In this document: positions 25,457-35,041 of the stretch, piece by piece
Layout: the number at the start of each line of letters is the position of its first letter
Numbering within the stretch: position 1 is the first letter of the stretch
Assembly (NCBI RefSeq): GCF_010645075.1
Contig: NZ_JAADZV010000001.1
Coordinates: 372,001 to 436,000, forward strand
DNA: 64,000 bases
Reading direction: 5' to 3'
Source of the DNA: Flavobacterium limi
GTDB lineage: Bacteria; Bacteroidota; Bacteroidia; Flavobacteriales; Flavobacteriaceae
The notes under the pieces: model-generated
Databases searched by the model: none
What the model saw: the letters and a program-made list of their open reading frames with translations, nothing else
What the model was told of the DNA's origin: nothing
Translations under genes and position numbers: made by a program

Positions 25457-26524
25457 TTATAGTGTATTCACGTTGTTTAAGTCAGCAAAAGCTTGCTCAA
25501 GTCTTGCGTTGAAAGTTACTTCGCTTTCACGAACCCATCTTCTTGGGTCATAATATTTTTTGTTTGGAGCATCCGGACCTTCTGGATTACCAATTTGTGA
25601 TTTCAAATAGTCAAGATTTTTAACCATATAATCACGGATTCCTTCAGTATATGCAAATTGTAAATCGGTATCAATATTCATTTTGATCACTCCGTAGCTG
25701 ATTCCTTCTCTGATTTCTTCAAGTGTAGAACCAGAACCTCCATGGAAAACGAAATCAACTGGATTGTGTCCTGTGTTGAATTTGTTTTGTACGAAATCCT
25801 GAGAATTTTTTAAGATTTTTGGAGTTAATTTTACGTTTCCTGGTTTATAAACACCGTGAACGTTTCCAAAAGCAGCAGCAATTGTAAATTTAGGGCTTAT
25901 TTTAGATAATTCTTCGTAAGCGTAAGCTACTTCTTCTGGCTGGGTGTATAATTTTGAACTGTCAACATCAGAGTTGTCAACACCATCTTCTTCACCACCT
26001 GTAATACCTAGCTCGATTTCTAATGTCATTCCCATTTTGCTCATTCTTGCTAAATACTCTTTACAGATCTCAATGTTTTCTTCGATTGGCTCCTCAGACA
26101 AATCGATCATGTGAGAACTGAATAATGGTTTTCCTGTTTCTGCAAAATGTTTTTCAGATGCATCTAACAAACCATCAATCCAAGGCAATAATTTTTTTGC
26201 GCAGTGGTCAGTATGTAAAATCACGGTAGCTCCATAAGCTTCTGCTAAAGTATGAATGTGTTTTGCTCCTGCGATTCCTCCTGCAATAGCTGCTTTTTCA
26301 CCTGCATTAGATAATCCTTTTCCAGCGTTGAATTGTGCTCCACCGTTAGAAAATTGAATGATAACCGGAGCATTAAGTTTTGCTGCAGTTTCAAGAACTC
26401 CATTAATTGTGCTTGATCCGGTTACGTTTACTGCCGGAAGTGCGAATCCTTTTTCTTTTGCATAATTAAAGATTTCCTGTACCTGATCTCCTGTAGCCAC
26501 TCCTGGTTTAATATTGTGTGCCAT
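25457..26524 (-). CDS. fbaA: Class II fructose-bisphosphate aldolase
   Basis: A 355-residue zinc aldolase of glycolysis and gluconeogenesis. Visible: zinc ligands in LHTDHCAKK, the glutamate loop LEIELGITGGEEDGVD, AFGNVHGVY, and phosphate-binding HGGSGS with NIDTDLQ. Length matches the longer E. coli FbaA-type. Between tamL and accD on the same strand, with its own -7 box. Confidence 0.97.
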   Translation of the reverse strand: MAHNIKPGVATGDQVQEIFNYAKEKGFALPAVNVTGSSTINGVLETAAKLNAPVIIQFSNGGAQFNAGKGLSNAGEKAAIAGGIAGAKHIHTLAEAYGATVILHTDHCAKKLLPWIDGLLDASEKHFAETGKPLFSSHMIDLSEEPIEENIEICKEYLARMSKMGMTLEIELGITGGEEDGVDNSDVDSSKLYTQPEEVAYAYEELSKISPKFTIAAAFGNVHGVYKPGNVKLTPKILKNSQDFVQNKFNTGHNPVDFVFHGGSGSTLEEIREGISYGVIKMNIDTDLQFAYTEGIRDYMVKNLDYLKSQIGNPEGPDAPNKKYYDPRRWVRESEVTFNARLEQAFADLNNVNTL

Positions 26525-26561
26525 TGTAATTTTTTTTAGTTGTTTTTAGGTTTTTAGGTTG

Positions 26562-26569
26562 CAAAAATA
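26562..26569 (-). promoter_or_regulatory. -7 box TATTTTTG for fbaA
   Basis: TATTTTTG on the reverse strand matches TAnnTTTG, 37 bp upstream of the fbaA ATG and downstream of the tamL stop, so fbaA can be transcribed independently of tamL. Confidence 0.6.
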
Positions 26570-26583
26570 AGAATTAATTAGCA

Positions 26584-29157
26584 TTAGAACGGATAATTTA
26601 TCCCAAAATTTAAAACCGAATGTCCAAAATTGTATTCTTTGAACCACCTGTCTCCCTTGTCATGCGCCGGATTATAAGTCTTAAAGCCTAAATCCAAACG
26701 AATAACAAAAAAGCTTAAATCGTATCGTAAACCAAATCCGGAACCTAAAGCAATTTCATCGAAATCGTTTAAGCTGGAGAATTTTGCCTTTTCATCAGTC
26801 ACATTATCGAGTACATTCCAGATATTTCCGGCGTCAGCAAAGATGGCACCTTTAACATCCCCGAAAATTTTAAACCTAAATTCACCACTAAGGGCGAGTT
26901 TCATATTGGCTTCATTAAAATCATTTACGGCATTTGTACTTCCCGGACCTAATGCATAAGGCTGCCAGGCTCGATTGTCATTTGATCCCCCGGAATAATA
27001 ACTTCGTGAAAAAGGGACATAATCTGAATTTCCAAAAGGAATTGCGATACCAAAAAAACTTCTGACAGCCAGTACTTTTTCTTTGCCAAAATCCCAATGC
27101 TTAATATAGTCAAATTCGGTTTTTATGTATTCTGAATATTCAAGATTAAATATGTCGTAGTTACCACGTGAATTTTTAGGTAAACTTGCCACACTTGAAA
27201 TGGCCGATAATAAAGTTCCTGCTGATTCTATTTTGGTTTTAAACTGATAAAAAGTATTATCTGCTAAATCTTTTTTGGTTGTTTTGGTAAATGTATAGCT
27301 GGTCGCCAGAATAAAGTCATTTTCAGTAAGTCGGATTCTTCTTTCTTCTATGCTTTTTACATCCTGATATTTTGGATCTGCTGGTTTTAGTGCTGTTCTG
27401 TTGTTTATAACATCATCTGTGAAACCTGTTGTTCCTTGAGGTATAGTTAGGTTTTTTCGATCTTGTTCTTCTGGGGAATCTCCCCAGTTATCAGTATTTA
27501 CATTGTAATCTTTTCCAATACCATTCAATTCATCATAAGAAGAAGTATATACCTTAAAATAATTATCAGGGTTCAGGTTGCGGACATATTGTACATTGAG
27601 TAGGTCTAATTTTGCTGAATTGTATCGTTTTGGAGACCAAAGATAAGATAAGCCGCCAGTGAAGTTTTCTTTGTCCAATCCGATGTTTCTTTGTTTAGAA
27701 AAACCGGCTGATACCGATGTGGATGGAATCATGCTTTTCGGAATAATCTTCTCAGTCCCGAAAGGCATTAAAATTCTTGGGAAATTAAGTTTCATGTCAA
27801 CCCCGTATTCCGAAACATTAAAGAAATTATCATTAGGATTGGCCATGTCTTTTGAGGAACCTACGTTTACACGTGCAGAAATTTCTAAGGTTTCTGCTCT
27901 GTTAAATACATTTCGAATCGTTTCTGAAACACTGGCTCCAATTCCGAAATCCTGGATATTTGAGTGAGTTAAGTCTAAAGTAGCACCAAAACTATATTTT
28001 TTTCTTGGTGTTAAATAGACTTTTGCAATTAAGGATTGTGCGGTTGAATCCCGCTTATCAACTTCATATTGTATGGATGGGTAATTAAAAATTTTGAGGT
28101 TATTCAAATAACGAGATGAAAGAGTAGTTCTGAAATCTGCATAAGTACCTCCCTTTGAGATAAAAATAGCATCTGTAATAGCGCGTGGCTTATACTTTAA
28201 TTTATCATAGCTATACAAATTAAAGTTGTTGTAAGTTGTGCTGTCTTTAATTTTGCTTTTTGCATGTGCAGGAGAATAATCTGTATAGATGTTAACATCA
28301 CTTATTTTATACAATTTAAAAGGTTCTGTCCTGCTGGAGTCTTTTTCCTGAATGCTGTTATCCTTGATGATTAAATTTATATCCGCTTTGTTTTTTTTAC
28401 CAATCGTATCAACATCGAAAGTAACATATGTTGGTTGAAAATAGTAGGCTCCGTGATTTCTAAAGTAGGTCGTAATACGATTTTTTTCTTCTTCGAAATC
28501 ACTGGTTTTGAATTGATTTCCTGATTTTAAGATAGGTGGTTCAGGGTTTGTTTTGTATAATGAATCTAAAGCCGGTGTGCTAATGCTTCGTCTAATAGAA
28601 TCCAGAGTATAAGCAGTTCCGGTTGTAATGTTGTAATTAATTTTTGCTCTTTTATAACCGACACTGTCGATATTATAATTCATAGCCACATTAAAATAAC
28701 CATTGTTGAAATAATAGGATTTTAAGCGGAGTAATGTTTTTTTGGTTTTTGAAGTGTCAATAATAACAGGAGGTTCGCCGGTTTTTTTTAAAAATTCATG
28801 AATTCCTTTATATAAAAAAGATTGTCCAAGGCGATCCACTTGTTTAGCAGATAATATTTTAGACTGACGTTCATATTTTCCCGGATTGTTTTTAAATTTT
28901 GCCTGATACGTAGAATCAGGATTTAATTTTGCCAGATTATATAAATTTAGACGCAGGCGATATCCTAATAAATTACTGTTTGGCTTTTGATACATCTGAT
29001 TGGAGGCAGTTTCATCATTAGTGGATTTGCCGTTTACAATAATGTCATTTTTTATAAGTAAGTTTTTCTCTTCCGGAACTCTTTTCACAGCATTACAAGC
29101 ACAAATAAGTATTGCTATTAGAATAAATGCTGTTATTTTTGTAAAAATCTTTTTCAA
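26584..29157 (-). CDS. tamL: TamL-type BamA/TamA family outer-membrane lipoprotein
   Basis: An 857-residue protein with a lipobox (ILIAILICACNAVKRVP, Cys20 area), POTRA-like region (about 100-400; KLKYKPRAITDAIFISKGG) and a 16-stranded-type barrel with GSGFGLRYDLSFFVIRLDLG and terminal FGINYPF. TamL is the acylated BamA paralogue of Bacteroidota that works with TamB in outer-membrane assembly. It is divergent from the rRNA methyltransferase gene with only 39 bp between starts. Confidence 0.9.
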   Translation of the reverse strand: MKKIFTKITAFILIAILICACNAVKRVPEEKNLLIKNDIIVNGKSTNDETASNQMYQKPNSNLLGYRLRLNLYNLAKLNPDSTYQAKFKNNPGKYERQSKILSAKQVDRLGQSFLYKGIHEFLKKTGEPPVIIDTSKTKKTLLRLKSYYFNNGYFNVAMNYNIDSVGYKRAKINYNITTGTAYTLDSIRRSISTPALDSLYKTNPEPPILKSGNQFKTSDFEEEKNRITTYFRNHGAYYFQPTYVTFDVDTIGKKNKADINLIIKDNSIQEKDSSRTEPFKLYKISDVNIYTDYSPAHAKSKIKDSTTYNNFNLYSYDKLKYKPRAITDAIFISKGGTYADFRTTLSSRYLNNLKIFNYPSIQYEVDKRDSTAQSLIAKVYLTPRKKYSFGATLDLTHSNIQDFGIGASVSETIRNVFNRAETLEISARVNVGSSKDMANPNDNFFNVSEYGVDMKLNFPRILMPFGTEKIIPKSMIPSTSVSAGFSKQRNIGLDKENFTGGLSYLWSPKRYNSAKLDLLNVQYVRNLNPDNYFKVYTSSYDELNGIGKDYNVNTDNWGDSPEEQDRKNLTIPQGTTGFTDDVINNRTALKPADPKYQDVKSIEERRIRLTENDFILATSYTFTKTTKKDLADNTFYQFKTKIESAGTLLSAISSVASLPKNSRGNYDIFNLEYSEYIKTEFDYIKHWDFGKEKVLAVRSFFGIAIPFGNSDYVPFSRSYYSGGSNDNRAWQPYALGPGSTNAVNDFNEANMKLALSGEFRFKIFGDVKGAIFADAGNIWNVLDNVTDEKAKFSSLNDFDEIALGSGFGLRYDLSFFVIRLDLGFKTYNPAHDKGDRWFKEYNFGHSVLNFGINYPF

Positions 29158-29196
29158 GTGTTTTTAAATATTTAATTCAAAAGTACATTATATTTT

Positions 29197-29925
29197 ATGA
29201 TTAGTAAAAACCAAATAAAACTTATAACAGGTTTGCATCAAAAAAAGCAACGTTTTGCTAATCAATTGTTTTTTGCCGAAGGAATTAAAGTAATTCAGGA
29301 ATTGTTGCTTTCCAATTTTGAATTAGAGTATTTGTTCACCACGCAAAATGACTTTGAAACGGTTGAATTTTCAAAACGTATTTCTATAACAGAACAAGAA
29401 CTTAAAAAAATAAGTGCTTTGTCAACCCCGAATACATGTTTAGCCTTATTCAAAATCCCTGCCGAAAATACGATAATCGACTCGGACTTGATTTTAGCTT
29501 TAGATGATATTCGGGATCCGGGAAATTTAGGAACCATTTTAAGGCTTTGTGATTGGTTTGGAATCCAACAAATTATTTGCTCAAAAGAAACGGTTGACAT
29601 TTACAATCCAAAAGTCGTGCAGGCCACAATGGGTTCTATTGCAAGAGTAAATGTAAATTATGTTGATTTGAAATCGTTTATAACAAACACAAAATTACCT
29701 GTATTTGGAACTTTTATGAATGGTGAAAATATTTATCAATCTGTATTGCCTCAAAACGGAATCATTATTATGGGTAATGAAGCCAATGGCATTTCGGCAG
29801 AGATTGAAAAAACAGTAACAAGCCGACTCACAATTCCCAGATTTGGTAAACTACAAAAAACCGAAAGTTTAAATGTAGCCACCGCCACTGCTATTGTTCT
29901 TAGTGAGTTTAAACGAAATAGTTAA
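29197..29925 (+). CDS. SpoU/TrmH family RNA 2'-O-methyltransferase
   Basis: A 242-residue SPOUT enzyme. N-terminal substrate-binding domain (FFAEGIKVIQELL) followed by the three SpoU motifs: DDIRDPGNLGTILRLCDWFG, IIIMGNEANGIS and IPRFGKLQKTESLNVATATA. It methylates ribose in rRNA or tRNA, target not deducible from sequence; 23S rRNA is usual for this subgroup. Convergent with porT, 9 bp apart. Confidence 0.92.
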   Translation: MISKNQIKLITGLHQKKQRFANQLFFAEGIKVIQELLLSNFELEYLFTTQNDFETVEFSKRISITEQELKKISALSTPNTCLALFKIPAENTIIDSDLILALDDIRDPGNLGTILRLCDWFGIQQIICSKETVDIYNPKVVQATMGSIARVNVNYVDLKSFITNTKLPVFGTFMNGENIYQSVLPQNGIIIMGNEANGISAEIEKTVTSRLTIPRFGKLQKTESLNVATATAIVLSEFKRNS

Positions 29926-29934
29926 GCTTTTGTT

Positions 29935-30645
29935 TTAATGAAAAGTAAAATTTATTAAAATTGCTCTTGATTTCATCGAATCTATGTTGTCTGTCCATGG
30001 ACTGGCCTGACCCGGATTATCACGAATTAACTCATCGGTTATTCCAAACATACCTCTTATAGAAGGAGAAAAAATAAAATATTCAGAGAATATGTCTATT
30101 CCAAAACCAATTTCATAAGCAGAACTCCATGATTTAGTTCTAAATGTACCCTCAAAGTTGTCATCCTTAGATTTTGAATTACTGGATAAATTTAAAGTTG
30201 TAGAAAGTCCTCCTGTTAAATAGGGGCGTATGTTTCCGGTACGTAAAGCTGAAAATTTTAATAATAACGGGAAATGAATATAAGTACTGTTGACTTCTCT
30301 TAAATAATCATTTTCTGAATTTCCTACTCCTGAAAAATGCAGATCCCGTTTAGTATAATACAATCCAGGTTCGAAACGTAAATTTATATATTCCTGAAGT
30401 CTTAAATCAGCGACAACCCCAACATTGAATCCTGTTGTTTTTTTTACCTGGATATCCTCTGTAACTTCTTTATAATCAAATTTAAAATCAAAGCTGTTAA
30501 AGCCTAAATAATACCCAAAGTACAGGCGCTGCTTTTGCCAGTTTTCCAGATTAATAATAGGATCTTTGCTAAACATGCTTTTAGCAAATTGTGAATATCC
30601 CTGTGCTGATAATACTAATAAAATTAAGACTACTGTTTTTTTCAT
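29935..30645 (-). CDS. porT: PorT/SprT, type IX secretion and gliding-associated protein
   Basis: A 236-residue protein from ATG 30643-30645 (MKKTVVLILLVLSAQGYSQF) with signal peptide and a PorT-type outer-membrane barrel: NLRFEPGLYYTKRDLHF, YIHFPLLLKFSALRTGN, RPYLTGGLS, GFGIDIFSEYF. PorT is needed for the type IX secretion system. It lies one base after ubiE, an arrangement I recall as common in Flavobacteriia. A longer frame to 30708 overlaps ubiE and lacks the signal peptide at its start. Confidence 0.85.
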   Translation of the reverse strand: MKKTVVLILLVLSAQGYSQFAKSMFSKDPIINLENWQKQRLYFGYYLGFNSFDFKFDYKEVTEDIQVKKTTGFNVGVVADLRLQEYINLRFEPGLYYTKRDLHFSGVGNSENDYLREVNSTYIHFPLLLKFSALRTGNIRPYLTGGLSTTLNLSSNSKSKDDNFEGTFRTKSWSSAYEIGFGIDIFSEYFIFSPSIRGMFGITDELIRDNPGQASPWTDNIDSMKSRAILINFTFH

Positions 30646-30646
30646 A

Positions 30647-31378
30647 CTATTTTTTAGAAGCAGAATATATGGTTGCAACTCCAAAAGTTTGAGGCATAGC
30701 CACAACATCTATAAACCCGATTTTTCTCAAAATATTGTTCAGTGCTTCACCATATGGAAAAGCAGCAGCAGATTCAGATAAATATCCATAAGCTGAATTG
30801 TCTTTAGAAAATAATTTTCCTATAACAGGAAGTATGTTTTTGGTATAAAAGCGATATCCTTGTTTATAAGGAGTTTTATCAGGAACTGAAGTTTCCAGGA
30901 TTACAAATACCCCGTTTGGTTTTAAAACTCTTAAAATTTCGGCAAAACCTTTTTCTAAATTTTCAAAGTTCCGAACTCCAAAGCCTACTGTTATAGCGTC
31001 AAAATAATTATCTTCAAAAGGCATTTTTTCCGAGTCTCCTAATGTTAATTCAATTCTGTCTGAAAGTTTCTTTTCTTCTACTTTTTTTCTTCCGACTTCC
31101 AGCATTCCGGCAGAAATATCCAAACCAATAATTTTTTCAGCATTACTTTGTGCCATTAAAATGGCAAGATCTCCGGTTCCGGTAGCAATATCAAGTATTG
31201 TTTTTGGTTTTGAATCAGAAACTATTTTCAAAACTTTTTTACGCCATTTTACATCTATTCCAAATGAGATTACACGATTTAAATTATCGTAATTTCCTGA
31301 TATAGTGTCAAACATTTGTGCAACTTGTTCTTTTTTGCCTAATGTTGAGTTTTTGTACGGAGTTATTTTTTCAGACAT
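30647..31378 (-). CDS. ubiE: Demethylmenaquinone methyltransferase UbiE
   Basis: A 243-residue class I SAM methyltransferase. SAM motif [13 protein letters not shown], acidic loop GLDISAGML, then [22 protein letters not shown], the UbiE signature. It makes menaquinone from demethylmenaquinone, the only quinone expected in a flavobacterium. The first gene of the ubiE-porT unit, with a good promoter upstream. Confidence 0.95.
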   Translation of the reverse strand: MSEKITPYKNSTLGKKEQVAQMFDTISGNYDNLNRVISFGIDVKWRKKVLKIVSDSKPKTILDIATGTGDLAILMAQSNAEKIIGLDISAGMLEVGRKKVEEKKLSDRIELTLGDSEKMPFEDNYFDAITVGFGVRNFENLEKGFAEILRVLKPNGVFVILETSVPDKTPYKQGYRFYTKNILPVIGKLFSKDNSAYGYLSESAAAFPYGEALNNILRKIGFIDVVAMPQTFGVATIYSASKK

Positions 31379-31392
31379 TTTTTTTATTTACG

Positions 31393-31421
31393 CAAATATA
31401 ACATAAAGTATTTAACTGCAA
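31393..31421 (-). promoter_or_regulatory. Promoter of ubiE-porT
   Basis: Reverse strand TTG (31419-31421), an 18-base spacer and TATATTTG (31393-31400) fit the Bacteroidota TTG/TAnnTTTG promoter. The -7 box ends 14 bp before the ubiE ATG. Confidence 0.65.
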
Positions 31422-31468
31422 TTGTGTTTCTTAATTAGGATATAAAATGTTTTCAGGCATTGAATGTG

Positions 31469-31476
31469 TATTTTTG
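31469..31476 (+). promoter_or_regulatory. -7 box TATTTTTG of the small membrane protein gene
   Basis: Exact TAnnTTTG match, divergent from the ubiE promoter, about 80-100 bp before the likely start codon at 31557 or 31575. It supports a start downstream of the longest open frame, which begins upstream of the box. Confidence 0.5.
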
Positions 31477-31556
31477 TAAAATCACTAAAAGTGGGTATTG
31501 TAGGTGAAGTATTTATTGGTCAATTTAGCACTTGTAAAAATGTTAATATTTTTTCA

Positions 31557-31874
31557 ATGATAAATAGAGATACAATGACCCAAATCAAATGGGTGCTCCT
31601 TGCGCTTAGCATCTCGTTTGTTCTTGTAAGCTGTTTTGAAAGTACTGTTTTTGAGAGCAGTATTATATTTAAAGCGCAAAATACGTTCTTAGGATTAAAT
31701 TTGTTTTTGGAAATTTTAATTTTCTTTGCCTTTAGTACCTTCGTGGTATTTGGTATTAAGGGTTTTTTTGAGATGTACTCTCAAAAAATATCAAATGTTA
31801 TTATATTCCTCTCAGGGGTATTTTTAATATTTGTAATTTTTATTTTATGTTATCAAATATTGTTTCTGGAGTAG
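31557..31874 (+). CDS. Small membrane protein of unknown function
   Basis: About 105 residues from ATG 31557 (or 99 from ATG 31575, MTQIKWVLLAL). Three hydrophobic segments: ALSISFVLVSC, LFLEILIFFAFSTFVVFG and VIIFLSGVFLIFVIFI. No family is recognised. Preceded by a -7 box and followed by a strong terminator, which supports it as a real gene. Confidence 0.55.
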   Translation: MINRDTMTQIKWVLLALSISFVLVSCFESTVFESSIIFKAQNTFLGLNLFLEILIFFAFSTFVVFGIKGFFEMYSQKISNVIIFLSGVFLIFVIFILCYQILFLE

Positions 31875-31905
31875 GTCATTGCTCTTATCATTGGATTTAA
31901 ATAAA

Positions 31906-31938
31906 AACATCCTCAAGCAATTGAGGATGTTTTTTTTA
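31906..31938. terminator. Bidirectional terminator between small membrane gene and folA
   Basis: Stem AACATCCTCAA/TTGAGGATGTT with tetraloop GCAA and an 8-T run; it overlaps the end of the convergent folA gene. Confidence 0.85.
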
Positions 31939-32418
31939 TTTTTTAATGTATGTTTCGTAGGTATAATCATAAAGATGGGTGTCATCTTTAAAGTTTTCTT
32001 CAGATTCTACCAATTGCCATTCCCTTTCATTGATTTTAGGAAAAAAAGCATCGGCTTCAAAAGTATGGTGTACTCGTGTTATTTCAATAATATCAGCATA
32101 TTGTAGTCCCAGAGTGTAAATTTCCCCACCTCCTATAATATATGAATCTTCATTTTCAGGACAAATTGCAATCGCTTTTTCAATACTGTCAACCACTATA
32201 CATCCCCCGGGATTATAATTTTCCTGTCGGGAAATTACAATATGTGTTCTGTTTGGTAGCGGTTTTGGAAAACTTTCAAAAGTTTTTCTTCCCATTATGA
32301 TATGGTGATTGGTAGTAAGGGATTTAAATCTTTTAAAATCATTTGGGAGATGCCAGACTAATTTGTTTTTTTTCCCCAGGGCATTATTTTCGGCAACAGC
32401 CGCTATCATTATAAGCAT
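31936..32418 (-). CDS. folA: Dihydrofolate reductase
   Basis: A 160-residue DHFR: IAAVAENNALGKKNKLVWHLPNDFKRFK (Met20 loop region, Asp/Glu proton donor position D27-like), HHIIMGRKTFESFPKPLPNR, IIGGGEIYTLGL, and the C-terminal strand. Reduces dihydrofolate for thymidylate synthesis; thyA is only about 1 kb away on the same strand. Immediately downstream of the 2TM gene. Confidence 0.95.
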   Translation of the reverse strand: MLIMIAAVAENNALGKKNKLVWHLPNDFKRFKSLTTNHHIIMGRKTFESFPKPLPNRTHIVISRQENYNPGGCIVVDSIEKAIAICPENEDSYIIGGGEIYTLGLQYADIIEITRVHHTFEADAFFPKINEREWQLVESEENFKDDTHLYDYTYETYIKK

Positions 32419-32430
32419 AGTGTATTAAAA

Positions 32431-32775
32431 CTAAATTTTATTTTCAGGATTGTCATTGATAGAGGATTCTAATTGATTGATTCTCTTTTGTTGGAGTGCG
32501 ACCAGTCGGTCTATCTGTTCTCTTTCCCATTTTTTATTCATAAATCTATCCGTTATATAGATTTTTATAAAGTGCAAAATAAAGATAAAAAACCATAAAG
32601 TAATGATCCAAGTGCACCAATTTTGTTCCGTTCCAATACTAAAACCAAAAAAACGATTAGCAACAAATAAAAATAAACTTCCTAACAAAAAAAGTACAAA
32701 ATGAAAATATAATGCCTTTTTCTGTCTGATTCTTTTACGAGCGTACTCATATTGTTCATGCACTTCTTTTTCCAT
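32431..32775 (-). CDS. 2TM domain protein
   Basis: A 114-residue protein with two close membrane helices (about 20-39 and 53-73) and charged ends. The start EKEVHEQYEYARKRIRQKKALYFHF and the C-terminal WEREQIDRLVALQQ are the 2TM-domain pattern, common in Flavobacteriia and sometimes fused to LytTR regulators. Function unknown. Twelve bases upstream of folA. Confidence 0.85.
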   Translation of the reverse strand: MEKEVHEQYEYARKRIRQKKALYFHFVLFLLGSLFLFVANRFFGFSIGTEQNWCTWIITLWFFIFILHFIKIYITDRFMNKKWEREQIDRLVALQQKRINQLESSINDNPENKI

Positions 32776-33014
32776 AATTTATTCAAAATAAGATTATAAA
32801 GTTATAATTTATTTTGAAAACTCACTATTTTGAATAAATAATATTTGGTTCAAAATGGTCTCCCAATCCGAATTATTGAATTAAAAAGCGTAAAATTACT
32901 GATAGTGCAAAAATTATGTCTCTGATTGCTATAATCGTAAATCATATGGTAATGTCTTGTTTACTCAAATGAATTTGCGAACTTTGATGATATAAACCTA
33001 AAAATGAAACAGTT

Positions 33015-33311
33015 ATGTCTTTAAAAAAGCAATTTGTAAAAACGAAACCAGTTTGTAAAGTAACATTTGCAATTGAAGCAAAAGATGCTAATTCTGCCGC
33101 TGTAGTTGGAGATTTTAATAACTGGAATATAGAAGAAGGGAGTCTGAGCAAATTAAAAAATGGAACGTTTAAAGCTACCTATGAATTAGTTAAAGATGCA
33201 ATTTATGAGTTTAAGTATGTAGTTGACGGACTGTATATTAATGACCCGGAAGCAGATGCCTATAAATGGAATGATTTTGCAGGAAGTGAAAATAGTGTTT
33301 TAGTAGTATAA
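33015..33311 (+). CDS. Isoamylase early-set (CBM48-like) domain protein
   Basis: A 98-residue cytoplasmic protein that is one beta-sandwich domain of the AMPK/CBM48 glycogen-binding type: VTFAIEAKDANSAAVVGDFN, NNWNIEEGSL, YEFKYVVDG and a final W-N-D. It may bind glycogen or another alpha-glucan. No enzyme domain attached and no partner gene nearby. Confidence 0.85.
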   Translation: MSLKKQFVKTKPVCKVTFAIEAKDANSAAVVGDFNNWNIEEGSLSKLKNGTFKATYELVKDAIYEFKYVVDGLYINDPEADAYKWNDFAGSENSVLVV

Positions 33312-33312
33312 A

Positions 33313-33341
33313 AAAATCCGCTTGAAATTAAAGCGGATTTT
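33313..33341. terminator. Bidirectional terminator between CBM48-like gene and thyA
   Basis: Stem AAAATCCGCTT/AAGCGGATTTT with a 7-base loop and T-run, overlapping the approach to the convergent thyA stop. Confidence 0.85.
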
Positions 33342-33347
33342 TGTTTT

Positions 33348-34199
33348 TTATACAGCAACACTACCTTTTATAGCAGGATGTGGATCATAATCTACAAGTG
33401 TAAAATCATTATAATCAAAATCAAAGATATTTTTTATCTCTGGATTTAAAATCATTTTTGGTAAAGGTTTTGGCTCTCGTGTTAATTGTAGCTCTAATTG
33501 CTCAAAATGATTGTTATAAATGTGTGCATCACCAAAAGTGTGAACGAATTCGCCATATTCTAAATCACATACCTGAGCAATCATCATGGTTAATAATGCA
33601 TAAGAAGCAATATTAAAAGGAACGCCTAAAAAGATATCAGCACTTCGCTGGTACAATTGACAAGATAGTTTCCCTTTTGTTTCTCCTTTTTCAGTATCGG
33701 GACTCGAAACATAAAATTGAAAAAAAGCATGGCATGGAGGTAAAGCAGCTTTGTTATTGGCTACATTCTCTTCAAATGACTTTTTAACATCCGGCAATAC
33801 TGAAGGATTCCAGGCAGAAACCAGCATTCTGCGGCTATTCGGATTTGTTTTTAATTCTGTAATCAATTCAGTAATCTGATCGATTTCTTCACTATTCCAA
33901 TTACGCCACTGATGTCCGTAAACGGGACCTAAATCTCCATTAGAATCAGCCCATTCGTCCCATATTTTTACTCCGTTTTCCTGAAGATATTTGATGTTAG
34001 TGTCGCCTTTTAAAAACCAAAGTAATTCGTAAATGATAGATTTTAAATGTAGCTTTTTGGTTGTAACCATTGGGAAACCTTCACTTAAATCAAAACGCAT
34101 CTGATAGCCGAAGACACTTTTAGTTCCGGTTCCGGTTCGGTCACCTTTTTGATTTCCGTTTTCTAAAACGTGTTTTACTAAATCTAAGTATTGTTTCAT
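33348..34199 (-). CDS. thyA: Thymidylate synthase
   Basis: A 283-residue Thy[34 protein letters not shown], catalytic Cys in [30 protein letters not shown] and the end [14 protein letters not shown]. Makes dTMP using methylene-tetrahydrofolate; the dihydrofolate product is recycled by FolA encoded close by. Follows the bifunctional nuclease gene after 57 bp. Confidence 0.98.
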   Translation of the reverse strand: MKQYLDLVKHVLENGNQKGDRTGTGTKSVFGYQMRFDLSEGFPMVTTKKLHLKSIIYELLWFLKGDTNIKYLQENGVKIWDEWADSNGDLGPVYGHQWRNWNSEEIDQITELITELKTNPNSRRMLVSAWNPSVLPDVKKSFEENVANNKAALPPCHAFFQFYVSSPDTEKGETKGKLSCQLYQRSADIFLGVPFNIASYALLTMMIAQVCDLEYGEFVHTFGDAHIYNNHFEQLELQLTREPKPLPKMILNPEIKNIFDFDYNDFTLVDYDPHPAIKGSVAV

Positions 34200-34256
34200 A
34201 TTTTGTAATCTGTAATAATCTGAGATCTAAAGTCTGAAATTTGCAATTGCAAAAAA

Positions 34257-34880
34257 TTATCTTCTTGAGATTTCATCTCTAATTTTGGCTGCTTTTTCAT
34301 AATCTTCCTGAGAAACTGCCTGATCTAAAAGTTCGTTTAGCTCTTGTAAACTATGTTTGGCATAAACATCTCCGGATTGGTTCGTTTCTTCTTCCCGGCC
34401 AAAAGTTTCAGGATTAGAAAGTACATCATCAAGTTCCTGAGATCCGGGGTCGGTTTCAGCAGCATTAGACTTCAGGTAAATCCCGGCTTTATCTAAAATG
34501 TTTTTATAGGTAAAAATCGGAGCACTGAATCGTAATGCTAAAGCAATTGCATCAGATGTTCTGGCATCTATAATTTCTTCGATTTTATCTCTTTCGCAAA
34601 TTAGGCTCGAATAAAAAACGCCATCAACAAGTTTGTGAATAATTACTTGCTTTACAACGATATCAAATCTTTCTGCAAAATTTTTGAATAAATCATGTGT
34701 TAACGGACGGGGTGGTTTAATTTCTTTTTCTAAAGCAATAGCTATCGATTGAGCTTCAAAAGCACCAATGACAATAGGTAATTTTCTTTCACCATCAACT
34801 TCATTCAAAATTAAGGCATAAGCGCCATTTTGAGTTTGACTGTATGATATTCCCTTTATGGATAATTTTACTAGACTCAT
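34257..34880 (-). CDS. Bifunctional nuclease family (DUF151) protein with UVR motif
   Basis: About 207 residues from ATG 34878-34880 (MSLVKLSIKGISYSQ). N-terminal BFN/DUF151 domain: GAFEAQSIAIALE, RPLTHDLFKNF, RTSDAIALALRF. C-terminal UVR helix pair: LLDQAVSQEDYEKAAKIRDEI, first 20 residues shown. BFN proteins have weak DNase/RNase activity in plants; the bacterial role is unclear, and the UVR motif suggests a protein contact like that of UvrB-UvrC or Clp adaptors. Confidence 0.85.
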   Translation of the reverse strand: MSLVKLSIKGISYSQTQNGAYALILNEVDGERKLPIVIGAFEAQSIAIALEKEIKPPRPLTHDLFKNFAERFDIVVKQVIIHKLVDGVFYSSLICERDKIEEIIDARTSDAIALALRFSAPIFTYKNILDKAGIYLKSNAAETDPGSQELDDVLSNPETFGREEETNQSGDVYAKHSLQELNELLDQAVSQEDYEKAAKIRDEISRR

Positions 34881-34972
34881 ATATGTTTGTAAAAAAGGCA
34901 CTTAAAGCCTCTATTTAATACTTTTTTTGACTGGAAAATAAATGTGCAATTTTAATCAAAAAATATGGAACA

Positions 34973-35014
34973 AAAAAGCCACCTAAACAAAGATACGATT
35001 ATCTTATTTTTAGG
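34973..35014 (-). terminator. Terminator after etfBA
   Basis: Outer stem CCTAAA/TTTAGG and inner stem AAGATA/TATCTT with loop CGAT, followed on the reverse strand by six T residues, 27 bp after the etfA stop. Confidence 0.7.
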
Positions 35015-35041
35015 CAGCTATATTTTTGAATAGATTTTAAA